DNA of 64,000 nt from Bacteroidia bacterium (GTDB lineage: Bacteria; Bacteroidota; Bacteroidia; SpSt-205): the NCBI GenBank assembly GCA_026414975.1, contig JAOAHZ010000006.1, positions 156,446-220,445 on the forward strand, read 5' to 3'. The notes under the pieces were generated by a model, which worked only from the letters and a program-made list of their open reading frames with translations, was not told where the DNA came from and did not search any database. A program made the position numbers and the translations under genes. Shown piece after piece: positions 30,560 to 38,890 of the stretch (within the stretch, counting starts at the first letter, position 1; each line of letters begins with the position of its first letter).

Positions 30560-31018
30560 ATGAGCCGGTCTGAAATTGTCCTCCTTAGGGATCCGTCTGA
30601 GAGCCCTCTTATCTTAGAGGATGCGCGCTCTATTCTTTCGCAGATGGGTATTGTGTACAGAGAGGAAGTTTTACCTGGGCTCCCTAGCTTGTCAGGGCTG
30701 CGTTCCCTTATGGAAAGTATTGGCCAAAGTGTATGCGTTTTAGCCTTGGGGCGTGGGGCATATATACTTCCGATTGTTGCTGCTTCGCTTGTTCCTCAAC
30801 AGCCTCTCATTGTAATGCCTTGCCCTTCTGAGCAGGCTTCCATGTCCTATTTAGACACAATCTTTGAGACGGTTCGGGGATATCCTGTGGCTTTTACTCG
30901 TCCGCATGATGCCCAAACTGCTGTACTCTTAGGTGTCCACTTCTTGGTTAGCCGTCATCCCAGCTACGCTGATATTTTGAATGCTTTTATACAAAAGCGG
31001 CATCTACAGCCCAGTTAA
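30560..31018 (+). CDS. divergent PurE-like (AIR carboxylase fold) protein
   Basis: alignable with PurE along its length: MSRSEIVLLRDPSESPLILEDARSILSQMGIVYREEVLPG...LALGRGAYILPIVAASLVPQQPLIVMPCPSEQASMSYLDTIFETVRGYPVAF, but signature residues are changed. Confidence 0.6.
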   Translation: MSRSEIVLLRDPSESPLILEDARSILSQMGIVYREEVLPGLPSLSGLRSLMESIGQSVCVLALGRGAYILPIVAASLVPQQPLIVMPCPSEQASMSYLDTIFETVRGYPVAFTRPHDAQTAVLLGVHFLVSRHPSYADILNAFIQKRHLQPS

Positions 31019-31149
31019 GGTTGTCTCCGTCTAAGGTTGTATTGCGACATGGGTAGATTCATAAGTTTATCGGCCTGGTTTTATCTCTTTTTCGGTGGGG
31101 TAAATCCTAATCCATCGGTTGCGCTGTAGGGTAGTTTAGCTGAGGGCTC

Positions 31150-31350
31150 CCTGGGTACGGCCTTAAAGCATGAGTGCCACCTGAATCTGTGCCTCAGCGA
31201 AACTTAAGATGTGGGGCTCAACGAAATACTTTCATTTCTCCACTTCTTGGTATCTACGGGTTTGGGGGAGTGTCGTAGGGTACACGGACAACTGTCCCAG
31301 TATCGCTGGAGATTTTCTATTTCTACCTCTCTGAAAACTTTTGATGGCTT
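31150..31350 (-). pseudogene. decayed N-terminal fragment of a class I SAM-dependent methyltransferase
   Basis: minus strand reads EIENLQRYWDSCPCTLRHSPKPVDTKK then, after a frameshift, VEK*KYFVEPHILSFAE; resembles the family N-terminus YWDSRPCNIRHSPKPVGTKEYFDEVEARKYFVEPHIP. Confidence 0.65.
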
Positions 31351-31449
31351 CATAAGCAGATATAGCGTTATGCCTAAGGGCATTGGGCTATGTGGCACGA
31401 AGTTAGACTTCATTTAGAGCGTTTTGTTGGGCACCTTCAGATAGATAAG

Positions 31450-32715
31450 CTAATCCATAAGGGATGGTTCGGGGTAGTCAGGAGCTCGGTGGGGCTGAGG
31501 TTCCTTTGGCACATAAGCCCATTCATAGAGTTGTCCAAAAGTGCGTATTGCCGCTTCTTGCAAGCGGGCAGGCGTGATTGCTTTAATTGCATCTTTCCAT
31601 TCGGACTCTTCTATGAGGCGTCCTACGTCAAGTAAGCTACGACTGTAAGCCTGAATACGATAGGTGGAACTTTCCCATAAGAGCGTTTGTTTGCCAAGGA
31701 AACTTCGGGATAGCTCGGAGAGTTGCCGAGATGAGAGGGGCTTATCCATCAAGCGGTTCAGTTCTGCTTGGATGAGAAGACGGGCGCGCCTAAAGGCTTC
31801 GGGCATAAGTCCAGTGTAGATACCCCAAATCGCCTTTTCGGGGTAGCTATGGTAGAAGGAGTAAACCGAATAAGTCCAACCATGTTTTTCTCTCAAGATT
31901 AGGCTGAGACGGCTGCTCATGCCCCCTGCTAATCGGTGTAAAAGAAGCTGTACGGGTATGCTTTCCTCCCATTCATATATGGTTGGGGCTATACCTCCTA
32001 TAATGAGGTGGACCTGTTGAGTGTGGCGAGCAGCATGTCGAATAAGAGGAGGTGCTACCTTTTCACTCGTGGTCGGCGGCGGGATAGATTGATCCGATAT
32101 CGATATGGAGCTCCAGCCGCTTCGTGTGAGAGACCGAAGTATATCCCGCTCTGAAAGAGGGCCTGTAAGGAGAAGCACGAAGGGCGAAGTTTGAAGCCTA
32201 TCTCTGTAAAATAGGCGCAAGTCCTCTGGCGTAATAGAGCGCACCGATGTTTTGTACCCTATAATCGGATGGCGCAAGCCTCCCTCGGTGAAAATCTGCT
32301 CCTCAAAATGGTCTAATAAAGCCTCTTCGGGAATGTCTTCGTACATAGCCAGCTCCTCTAAGATGACCTCACGCTCTTTTTCTACCTCAGAGTCAGGAAA
32401 AGTCGCTCTGAAGGCGAGTTCATACAGAATAAGGAGGGCGGTTCCTATCTCGGTGGGGGCAGTTCGCACTTCTAAGCCTATTTTGTCTTTGGTAGTAAAG
32501 GCGTTGAGTTCGCCGCCGACGCTTTCTATTAGGCGAAAAATAGCTCGGCCTGTGCGTCGCTCAGTACCCTTGAAGAGGCTGTGTTCTAAGAAGTGCAGTA
32601 GACCTTCTTTAGTGGGTGGGTCGTGCCGGCTACCCACGTTCCACATACACAAGGCGTAAATGCTAGAGGCATAAGGGCGTCTCCAGTACCAGACGTAGGG
32701 TGCTATCGGGTGCAC
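31450..32715 (-). CDS. M16 family zinc metallopeptidase
   Basis: inverted zinc motif HFLEH in TKEGLLHFLEHSLFKGTERR; start reassigned to GTG (MHPIAPYVWYW) just downstream of TACTTTTG. Confidence 0.9.
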   Translation of the reverse strand: MHPIAPYVWYWRRPYASSIYALCMWNVGSRHDPPTKEGLLHFLEHSLFKGTERRTGRAIFRLIESVGGELNAFTTKDKIGLEVRTAPTEIGTALLILYELAFRATFPDSEVEKEREVILEELAMYEDIPEEALLDHFEEQIFTEGGLRHPIIGYKTSVRSITPEDLRLFYRDRLQTSPFVLLLTGPLSERDILRSLTRSGWSSISISDQSIPPPTTSEKVAPPLIRHAARHTQQVHLIIGGIAPTIYEWEESIPVQLLLHRLAGGMSSRLSLILREKHGWTYSVYSFYHSYPEKAIWGIYTGLMPEAFRRARLLIQAELNRLMDKPLSSRQLSELSRSFLGKQTLLWESSTYRIQAYSRSLLDVGRLIEESEWKDAIKAITPARLQEAAIRTFGQLYEWAYVPKEPQPHRAPDYPEPSLMD

Positions 32716-32749
32716 GAAGAGCAAAAGTAGGGGGTTGGGGCTTGAGAGG

Positions 32750-32784
32750 GGGGGGCGCCAGCGCCTTCGGCGCTGGCGCCCCCC
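32750..32784. repeat. perfect 16-bp inverted repeat with a 3-nt loop (TTC)
   Basis: ggggggcgccagcgcc-ttc-ggcgctggcgcccccc in a divergent intergenic region. Confidence 0.9.
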
Positions 32785-32944
32785 TTGCCTCCCTACAAGT
32801 AATACATTCCGTGCCATCCAGGCATCTCATGGTCACTCAGCTCACCCTTCGCTTTTTTCCTTAAGGCTCTTTTTCCCTCTTCAAATCCCTACATGACTTT
32901 CCAGCTTCGGCTCAGGAGTCTAAGGCTTGATCCATCTTTGTATT

Positions 32945-33832
32945 GTGAGGCTGCAGGATAGAGTTCTCTACGCCCTAATGGACAGAATCTTCACGGGCTT
33001 TGGTCGGCTTGCATGGTGGAGGTTGGATATCATTTCGGGCGTCACCTATCGGTTGCTGTATTATGTATGGGGGTATCGGCGAGAGCTGGTGCGTCAGCAT
33101 CTGAGGCAGGCTTTTCCTGATAAGCCTGAGCCCCATCTCACTCAGATAGAGAAAGATTTCTATCAGCTTTTTGCTGATTGGATGATGGAGGTTTGTTTTA
33201 TGAAGGCGAGGGATTGGGAGGCCGTACGAGAGCGATTTGAGATCAAAAACCTGAACCTCTTTCATGAAGCTCACCAAAGGGGCCAGTCGGTCATAGTTGC
33301 TATGGGGCATCAGTTCAACTGGGAATGGGGAGGTTGGGTTGTTCGGAAGGATACTAGGGCCCCTATTCTATGTGTATATCTGCCGTTGGGGGCAAAAGCG
33401 GCCGATAGATTGTTTTTGGAGCTAAGGGGGCGTTATGGCAGTGAGATGCTGCCTTTAGGTAAAATGGGAGCCCGTTTGGCTCGTATGCGGAGCCAAACCC
33501 ACACTCTCATCTTGATGGCTGACCAAAGTCCGAGTGACCTGCGGCGAGCTTATTGGGCTCCTTTTCTCCATCGCTCTACGGCCTGGCATGGAGGATTAGA
33601 GCGCAGCGCCAAACTTTTGGGCTATCGCGTTCTTTTTGTGGAAATTGTACCCGTGGGGAGGCACAGATACGAAGCCTATCCCCATCTATTGACGGATGAT
33701 CCGCATAGCCTACCTGATGGTAAGCTCACCGAGCTCTATGCCCAAGCCTTGGAGTGTAGCATTCGCCGCCATCCCCATAACTGGCTTTGGACTCACAACC
33801 GATGGAAACATAGCCCGCCTCCTATTGTGTAG
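32945..33832 (+). CDS. lipid A biosynthesis-type lysophospholipid acyltransferase (LpxL/HtrB-like)
   Basis: SVIVAMGHQFNWEWGG (H-x4-E/D-like), LMADQSPSDLRRAYWAPFLHRSTAWHGG. Confidence 0.87.
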   Translation: MRLQDRVLYALMDRIFTGFGRLAWWRLDIISGVTYRLLYYVWGYRRELVRQHLRQAFPDKPEPHLTQIEKDFYQLFADWMMEVCFMKARDWEAVRERFEIKNLNLFHEAHQRGQSVIVAMGHQFNWEWGGWVVRKDTRAPILCVYLPLGAKAADRLFLELRGRYGSEMLPLGKMGARLARMRSQTHTLILMADQSPSDLRRAYWAPFLHRSTAWHGGLERSAKLLGYRVLFVEIVPVGRHRYEAYPHLLTDDPHSLPDGKLTELYAQALECSIRRHPHNWLWTHNRWKHSPPPIV

Positions 33833-33842
33833 TTTTGTAGGG

Positions 33843-34370
33843 ATGAATGCCTATGCGTTCACGGCTGAGGAACGAGCCCGGATAGAAGCTATCTGCCAGA
33901 AATATCCTACTCGTCAGAGTGCAGTGATGCCCACCTTATGGATAGCTCAGGAAAAGTTTGGGGAGCTATCTCCGCCGGTTATTCGGCTCGTGGCAGAGAC
34001 TTTAGGCCTCCCCTCTGCTCATGTGGAGGGAGTGGCCACCTTTTATACGATGTACCTCACGCAGCGGAAGGGCAAATGGCTATTAGAGCTATGTACCTGT
34101 TTCACCTGTGGGGAATGCGGAGGTCGTGAGTTATGGGACTACATTCAGACGACTCTCCAGCTAAACGATGAAGGGGTTACGCCCGATGGGCTCTTTTGGT
34201 TTCGGGAAGCTGAGTGTCTCGGAGCCTGTGATACAGCGCCCGTTTTACAAATAGAAGGGCGTCGGATGGTTTTTTCTGTAAATCCCGAGAAGTTAGAGAA
34301 AGTCTTGGAGCAGCTCCGACGAGGAGAGCTACCCGCTTTTGAGTCAGTATTCATTCGCAACCCCGAATGA
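33843..34370 (+). CDS. nuoE: NADH-quinone oxidoreductase subunit E (NuoE-like 2Fe-2S protein)
   Basis: thioredoxin-like 2Fe-2S domain; HVEGVATFYTMYLTQRKGKWLLELCTCFTCGECGGRELWDYI ... EAECLGACDTAPVLQIEGR. Confidence 0.88.
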   Translation: MNAYAFTAEERARIEAICQKYPTRQSAVMPTLWIAQEKFGELSPPVIRLVAETLGLPSAHVEGVATFYTMYLTQRKGKWLLELCTCFTCGECGGRELWDYIQTTLQLNDEGVTPDGLFWFREAECLGACDTAPVLQIEGRRMVFSVNPEKLEKVLEQLRRGELPAFESVFIRNPE

Positions 34371-35464
34371 AGAAAGCATATCTCATTCTGGCCGACGGCT
34401 GGCAAGCTGAAGGTGTTAGCGTAGGGGCAGATGCGGTGGTTTTCGGAGAAATAGTGTTTCACACAGCCCTTACAGGTTACCCTGAAATACTAACAGACCC
34501 CTCTTACTGGGGGCAGATTTTAGTGATGACCCTGCCTCACATAGGGAATTATGGCACGGCTGCCGAGGAATGGCAACATGACAAGCCAACTATACGCGGT
34601 CTGGTTGTGCGGCACATGAGCGGTTTTTTCAGCCGTTCAGGGCGAGCGTTGGGACTACCAGAATATTTGCGCATGCATGGCATTCCGGCAATTGCAGAGA
34701 TAGATACACGCGCTTTAGTTCGGCATGTGCGGGAGAAAGGCGCCCAGAATGCCCTTCTTACTACCGAGCCGCCCACGCCAACCCTTTTAGAGCAGCTCAG
34801 AGCTTTTCCTTCTATGAGTGGAGCGGAATTAGCCTCCCAGGTTACAACCTCAAAAATGTACTATGTGGGCGATCTTGACCAACCGCGCATAGCCCTGTTG
34901 GATTTTGGAGTCAAAAAAGCTATTATAGACCAGCTGGTTCAGCGTGGATTATGTGTGGGGGTTTTCCCCGCTCACACCACCTTTGAATCAATGCGTGATT
35001 TTGAACCCGTGGGTTTTCTTCTTTCCAATGGCCCTGGAGACCCTGCTGCTATGGATTATGCCATTAGAACAGCCCGAGACATTGTTGAGTCAGGGCTTCC
35101 GACTTTGGGCATCTGCTTAGGACACCAGCTCCTGAGTTTAGCGCTGGGTATCCCCACTTATAAGCTCTTGTACGGGCACCGAGGTAGCAATCATCCTGTA
35201 AAGGACCTTCGTACAGGAAAGCTGTTCATAACCTCTCAAAATCACGGTTTCGCCATAGATATGCAGGCTATATTGCAGCGTTCTGATATTCGCCTCACCC
35301 ATATCAATCTCAACGACCATACCGTAGAAGGCTTTGCCCATGCTGAACTTCCTATTCAGGGCGTTCAATATCATCCAGAGGCATCCCCCGGTCCTCATGA
35401 TAGCCATGAGATATTTGATGAATTTATTCGGCAGATAAAGGCGCGCACAGCTGCACCTGTTTGA
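34367..35464 (+). CDS. carA: carbamoyl-phosphate synthase small subunit
   Basis: GICLGHQLLSLALG, GVQYHPEASPGPHD glutamine amidotransferase motifs. Confidence 0.95.
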   Translation: MKKAYLILADGWQAEGVSVGADAVVFGEIVFHTALTGYPEILTDPSYWGQILVMTLPHIGNYGTAAEEWQHDKPTIRGLVVRHMSGFFSRSGRALGLPEYLRMHGIPAIAEIDTRALVRHVREKGAQNALLTTEPPTPTLLEQLRAFPSMSGAELASQVTTSKMYYVGDLDQPRIALLDFGVKKAIIDQLVQRGLCVGVFPAHTTFESMRDFEPVGFLLSNGPGDPAAMDYAIRTARDIVESGLPTLGICLGHQLLSLALGIPTYKLLYGHRGSNHPVKDLRTGKLFITSQNHGFAIDMQAILQRSDIRLTHINLNDHTVEGFAHAELPIQGVQYHPEASPGPHDSHEIFDEFIRQIKARTAAPV

Positions 35465-35710
35465 TAACTGCTCTAAAGTTGAATGTAAATACAGGCTCTA
35501 AGCGGTTAGAGCATAAATGGGCTTAAGGTACTCATTTTCTGTTCCTGTTCGGACCTCATAAAGGTTTGCGCCGTGGATTGACATGCTTTCTAGGGTAGCC
35601 TGAGGACGAGACAGGGTTGGCCGCCTGAGCTACTCCAGGGGCTCAAGAAGTCTAATACAACCAGGTATGACATTTCGGCAGCATGGCGCAGGTTTTGTTA
35701 CATTTGCCGT

Positions 35711-36595
35711 ATGACCTGGAACAGCGTCAAGACCTTCCTCCTCTTAGCGAGCCTGACGGTACTTCTCGTATTTATCGGGCACTTAGCGGGTGGTCCCGTA
35801 GGGATGACGATTGCTTTGATTATAGCGGCGATTATGAACTTGGTGGCTTATTTCTTTGGGCACAAGCTTATTCTTTGGCAATATAGGGCGCAGCCGCTTC
35901 CGGAAAGGGAATATAAGTGGCTTTATGACATGACGCGCCGCCTCACTCAGCGAGCGGGCATGCCCATGCCTAAGCTGTACCTTATTCCGGAGCTACAGCC
36001 GAATGCCTTTGCGACAGGTCCTTCCCCTGCACAAGGAATTGTCGCTTTTACAGCCGGGCTTCTTCAGAATATGACTCAAGACGAAATAGAAGGCGTCTTA
36101 GCACACGAGCTGGCTCATATCAAGAATCGTGATATGCTCACTATGACTATTGCTGCCACGGTGGTAGGAGCCATCACTTGGCTTGTAGATATGATGCGCT
36201 GGTCTATCTTTTTCCGAAGCAGCCGCGACCGAGAAGAAGATAATGGCTTGGGGTTAGTTCTGGCTATCGTGATAGGCATAGTAGCAGCACTGGCAGCGAC
36301 CCTGATTCAGCTTGCCATATCCAGAGCACGGGAATATGAAGCTGATCGGACGGCTGCCCTCATGGTTGGACGCCCGGATGGGCTGATTAGTGCTCTCGCT
36401 AAGCTGCAGCAGCTCACGCAAATGGTGCCAATGCAGCATGCCAATACAGCAACAGCGCACTTGTTCATAGCTAATCCCTTTGGCAAAGCAGGGGATATTA
36501 TCGTAAATCTTTTTAGCACGCACCCTCCCATTCCGAAGCGCATAGCCAAGCTTCAAGCCCTCAAGCAGACCATGTCGGCATATCGCTTGGCATAA
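35711..36595 (+). CDS. htpX: HtpX-like M48 membrane metalloprotease
   Basis: GVLAHELAHIKNRDMLTMTIAATVVGAI; EYEADRTAA. Confidence 0.93.
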   Translation: MTWNSVKTFLLLASLTVLLVFIGHLAGGPVGMTIALIIAAIMNLVAYFFGHKLILWQYRAQPLPEREYKWLYDMTRRLTQRAGMPMPKLYLIPELQPNAFATGPSPAQGIVAFTAGLLQNMTQDEIEGVLAHELAHIKNRDMLTMTIAATVVGAITWLVDMMRWSIFFRSSRDREEDNGLGLVLAIVIGIVAALAATLIQLAISRAREYEADRTAALMVGRPDGLISALAKLQQLTQMVPMQHANTATAHLFIANPFGKAGDIIVNLFSTHPPIPKRIAKLQALKQTMSAYRLA

Positions 36596-36687
36596 AAAAA
36601 TGCGGAGAGGCATCGCCCGACTCACTTCCGACCCTTGCTTCCTTTCGGACCTGGGGGGGTTAGGAAGGAGCTCGTCGTGCCTTCCGC
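36594..36687 (-). ncRNA. ffs: signal recognition particle RNA (small type)
   Basis: minus strand gcggaaggc...caggtccgaaaggaagcaagggt...gcctctccgcattttttt: conserved domain IV AGGTCCGAAAGGAAGCA, closing terminal stem, T-tract terminator, TACCTTTG box upstream (36692-36699). Confidence 0.93.
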
Positions 36688-36708
36688 TCTGCAAAGGTAG
36701 CTAAAGTT

Positions 36709-37629
36709 GTGAGTCGTTGGCAGTACCGATTTGTACCGCGGTATTTAGAGTTTCGTCGGCTTCCCCGCTGGCGAAGCTGGGGGTGGATCCGCTTCTTTGC
36801 CTTCTTGATAGGAATGGCCTTAGGAGTGTGGGGGGGGGCTCGTCTCCTCCTCTACTGGTACCCTACACACCGGCTACAGGCTGCCTTGGAAACCTATGAA
36901 ACAGAAGAAAAGCACCTCTTCACCTTGCTCTCGCACCGAGACAGTATAGAGCGACTGAACCGACTGGCGGACTCTCTGGATCGCCATTTATACCATCAAA
37001 TCGTCCCTCCGATTCCCTCCGAAACGCTAATTCCAGGGAAGACCACCTTACCTACCGTATCGGCTGTTCTTTCCGAAGATACTCTGTATAGATATCTCAC
37101 TCGGGTTGAGGAGATGTTGCGTATCCTGACACGAGCCGATGAAGTGCTACAAAACTCAGAACTTCGTTCGTCTCGTTTACCGCGTCGCTTGCCCTGCCAG
37201 TGTCCGGCCATGGGAGCAGGTCCCCGAGAGCTCAACCATCCTTTGACAGGTCGGTCCCAACCTCATAAAGGAGTGGACTTTCTGATAACCAAAGGGAGTT
37301 TGGTTTGGGCGACCGCCGAAGGACTCGTACGTTCTATTGAAGGGTCTCGTAAAGAGGGGGCTGAGGTGTTGATTCAGCACACACCTAACTTGGCTACTCT
37401 TTACTACCCTGTAATACCAGAGGTAGAACCAGGTCAGTGGGTGGCAGCTGGAAGCATCATAGGCAAAGTCGGTCAAGCTTCTGTGGCTCGCATGCCGTTT
37501 CTCCACTACGAAGTGTGGGTAGATGGGCGACCCGCGGATCCTTTTATGTTTCTCTGGGGAGAGCTAGACTTAAGAGAACGACAGCAGCGAAAACAAGCCC
37601 TGCTTCTCCAGACTCATGGGCTCCACTAA
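36709..37629 (+). CDS. M23 family metallopeptidase (LytM domain), membrane anchored
   Basis: NHPLTGRSQPHKGVDFLITKGSLVWATAEGLVRS; LHYEVWVDGRPADPFMFLWGE. Confidence 0.9.
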   Translation: MSRWQYRFVPRYLEFRRLPRWRSWGWIRFFAFLIGMALGVWGGARLLLYWYPTHRLQAALETYETEEKHLFTLLSHRDSIERLNRLADSLDRHLYHQIVPPIPSETLIPGKTTLPTVSAVLSEDTLYRYLTRVEEMLRILTRADEVLQNSELRSSRLPRRLPCQCPAMGAGPRELNHPLTGRSQPHKGVDFLITKGSLVWATAEGLVRSIEGSRKEGAEVLIQHTPNLATLYYPVIPEVEPGQWVAAGSIIGKVGQASVARMPFLHYEVWVDGRPADPFMFLWGELDLRERQQRKQALLLQTHGLH

Positions 37630-37945
37630 GCGATATTACTCCTTGTCCGAAGTGTCGGAGCTTCTACATGTGCCGGAGCATCAGGCTCGCCGATGGGTGC
37701 GGTTGTTTTTGGATCTCCCTCCTTACAAGACCATGCGCATTCCTGCTGAAGCTCTACCTACCCTTCGCCGAGTTCGGGAGGGAGTCATCTTACATCGTCT
37801 GCGAGGAGCAGAACTGCGCTCTTTTGTAGAAGGCAAGGGACCTTCCCTCAAAGCGCCTCTTTATCCGGACTACCCTACTTTGCTGGGAGATATCTTATCA
37901 GACATAGATCGGATTTTGGAAGATTTAGACTCATGGAGTATTTGA
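37616..37945 (+). CDS. MerR family transcriptional regulator
   Basis: RYYSLSEVSELLHVPEHQARRWVRLFLDL helix-turn-helix. Confidence 0.85.
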   Translation: MGSTKRYYSLSEVSELLHVPEHQARRWVRLFLDLPPYKTMRIPAEALPTLRRVREGVILHRLRGAELRSFVEGKGPSLKAPLYPDYPTLLGDILSDIDRILEDLDSWSI

Positions 37946-38890
37946 ACGGCTACTCCCCTGGAGGACATACCTACGTTCTGCAAGCCAGCGTTCTGCATCC
38001 AAAGCTGCCATACAGCCTGAGCCTGCCGCTGTAACCGCTTGCCGATAGACCGGGTCTTGCACATCACCAGCAGCAAAAACCCCTTCTATGTTAGTATGCG
38101 TGCTCTTAGCCCGCGTGATAATATATCCATGGGCGTCCAAATCAATCTGCCCTCGGAAAATATCTGTATTCGGCTGGTGTCCTATGGCCACAAAAAATCC
38201 CCTAACGTGTATATCCCTCTCCTCACCCGTAAGGACATGGCGTACTCTGACGCCTTCCACGCGCTTGTCGCCCAAAATGTCTACAGTTATGGTATGCCAG
38301 TGAATATGAATGTTGGGGGTGCTTTTGACCCGTTCTTGCATAATCTTGGAGGCTCGCATCTGGTCGCGTCGCACCAGAAGATGTACTTCACTACAGAGCT
38401 TAGATAGGTATAACGCTTCTTCACAGGCGGTATCTCCGCCTCCGACTACCGCTACGGGCTGTCCTTTGTAAAAGAAGCCATCGCATACCGCACAAGCGCT
38501 GACGCCTGCCCCATAGAGCCGCTGTTCGGCCTCTAAACCTAACCATTTCGGGCTGGATCCAGTGGCGATGATTACCGCTTCTGCTGTAATCACATCGCCC
38601 CCACTAAGCCAGAGCTGCTTAGGATGGGATCGTAGCTCTACCTTTTCCACTACATCGTATATCATTTGAGCTCCAAATCGCTCGGCCTGCTTACGAAAGT
38701 CTTCCATCATAACCGGTCCCAGCACACCCTCGGGATAACCAGGATAGTTTTCTACTTCACTGGTTTTCGTGAGCTGTCCGCCAATCTCTTGGCCCGCAAT
38801 CACAACCAGATTCATTCCTGCTCGGGCAGCATAAATAGCCGCTGTGTATCCAGCAGGACCCGAGCCGATTATCGCTACATCGTATATCAT
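37931..38890 (-). CDS. trxB: thioredoxin-disulfide reductase
   Basis: AIIGSGPAGYTAAIYAARAGMNLVVIAG; CAVCDGFFYKGQPVAVVGGGDTACEEA; FAAGDVQDPVYRQAVTAAGSGCMAALDAERWL. Confidence 0.96.
   Translation of the reverse strand: MIYDVAIIGSGPAGYTAAIYAARAGMNLVVIAGQEIGGQLTKTSEVENYPGYPEGVLGPVMMEDFRKQAERFGAQMIYDVVEKVELRSHPKQLWLSGGDVITAEAVIIATGSSPKWLGLEAEQRLYGAGVSACAVCDGFFYKGQPVAVVGGGDTACEEALYLSKLCSEVHLLVRRDQMRASKIMQERVKSTPNIHIHWHTITVDILGDKRVEGVRVRHVLTGEERDIHVRGFFVAIGHQPNTDIFRGQIDLDAHGYIITRAKSTHTNIEGVFAAGDVQDPVYRQAVTAAGSGCMAALDAERWLAERRYVLQGSSRSNTP

Noticed and set aside
31019-31449. Candidate tmRNA, 6S RNA or RNase P RNA in the gap
   Set aside because: No tag peptide or tRNA-like ends, no RNase P GAGGAAAGUC core; the region is better explained by a decayed methyltransferase gene.
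32716-32817. N-terminal extension MARNVLLVGRQGGRQRRRRWRPPLSS... of the M16 peptidase in the ORF track
   Set aside because: It is produced by translating the GC-rich hairpin and promoter; the GTG at 32715 after TACTTTTG gives a normal M16 N-terminus.
35495-35512. Hairpin gctctaa-gcgg-ttagagc after carA, and agaaggg/cccttct at 25185-25205
   Set aside because: Short 7-bp stems without T-tracts; plausible weak terminators but too common by chance to report as findings.
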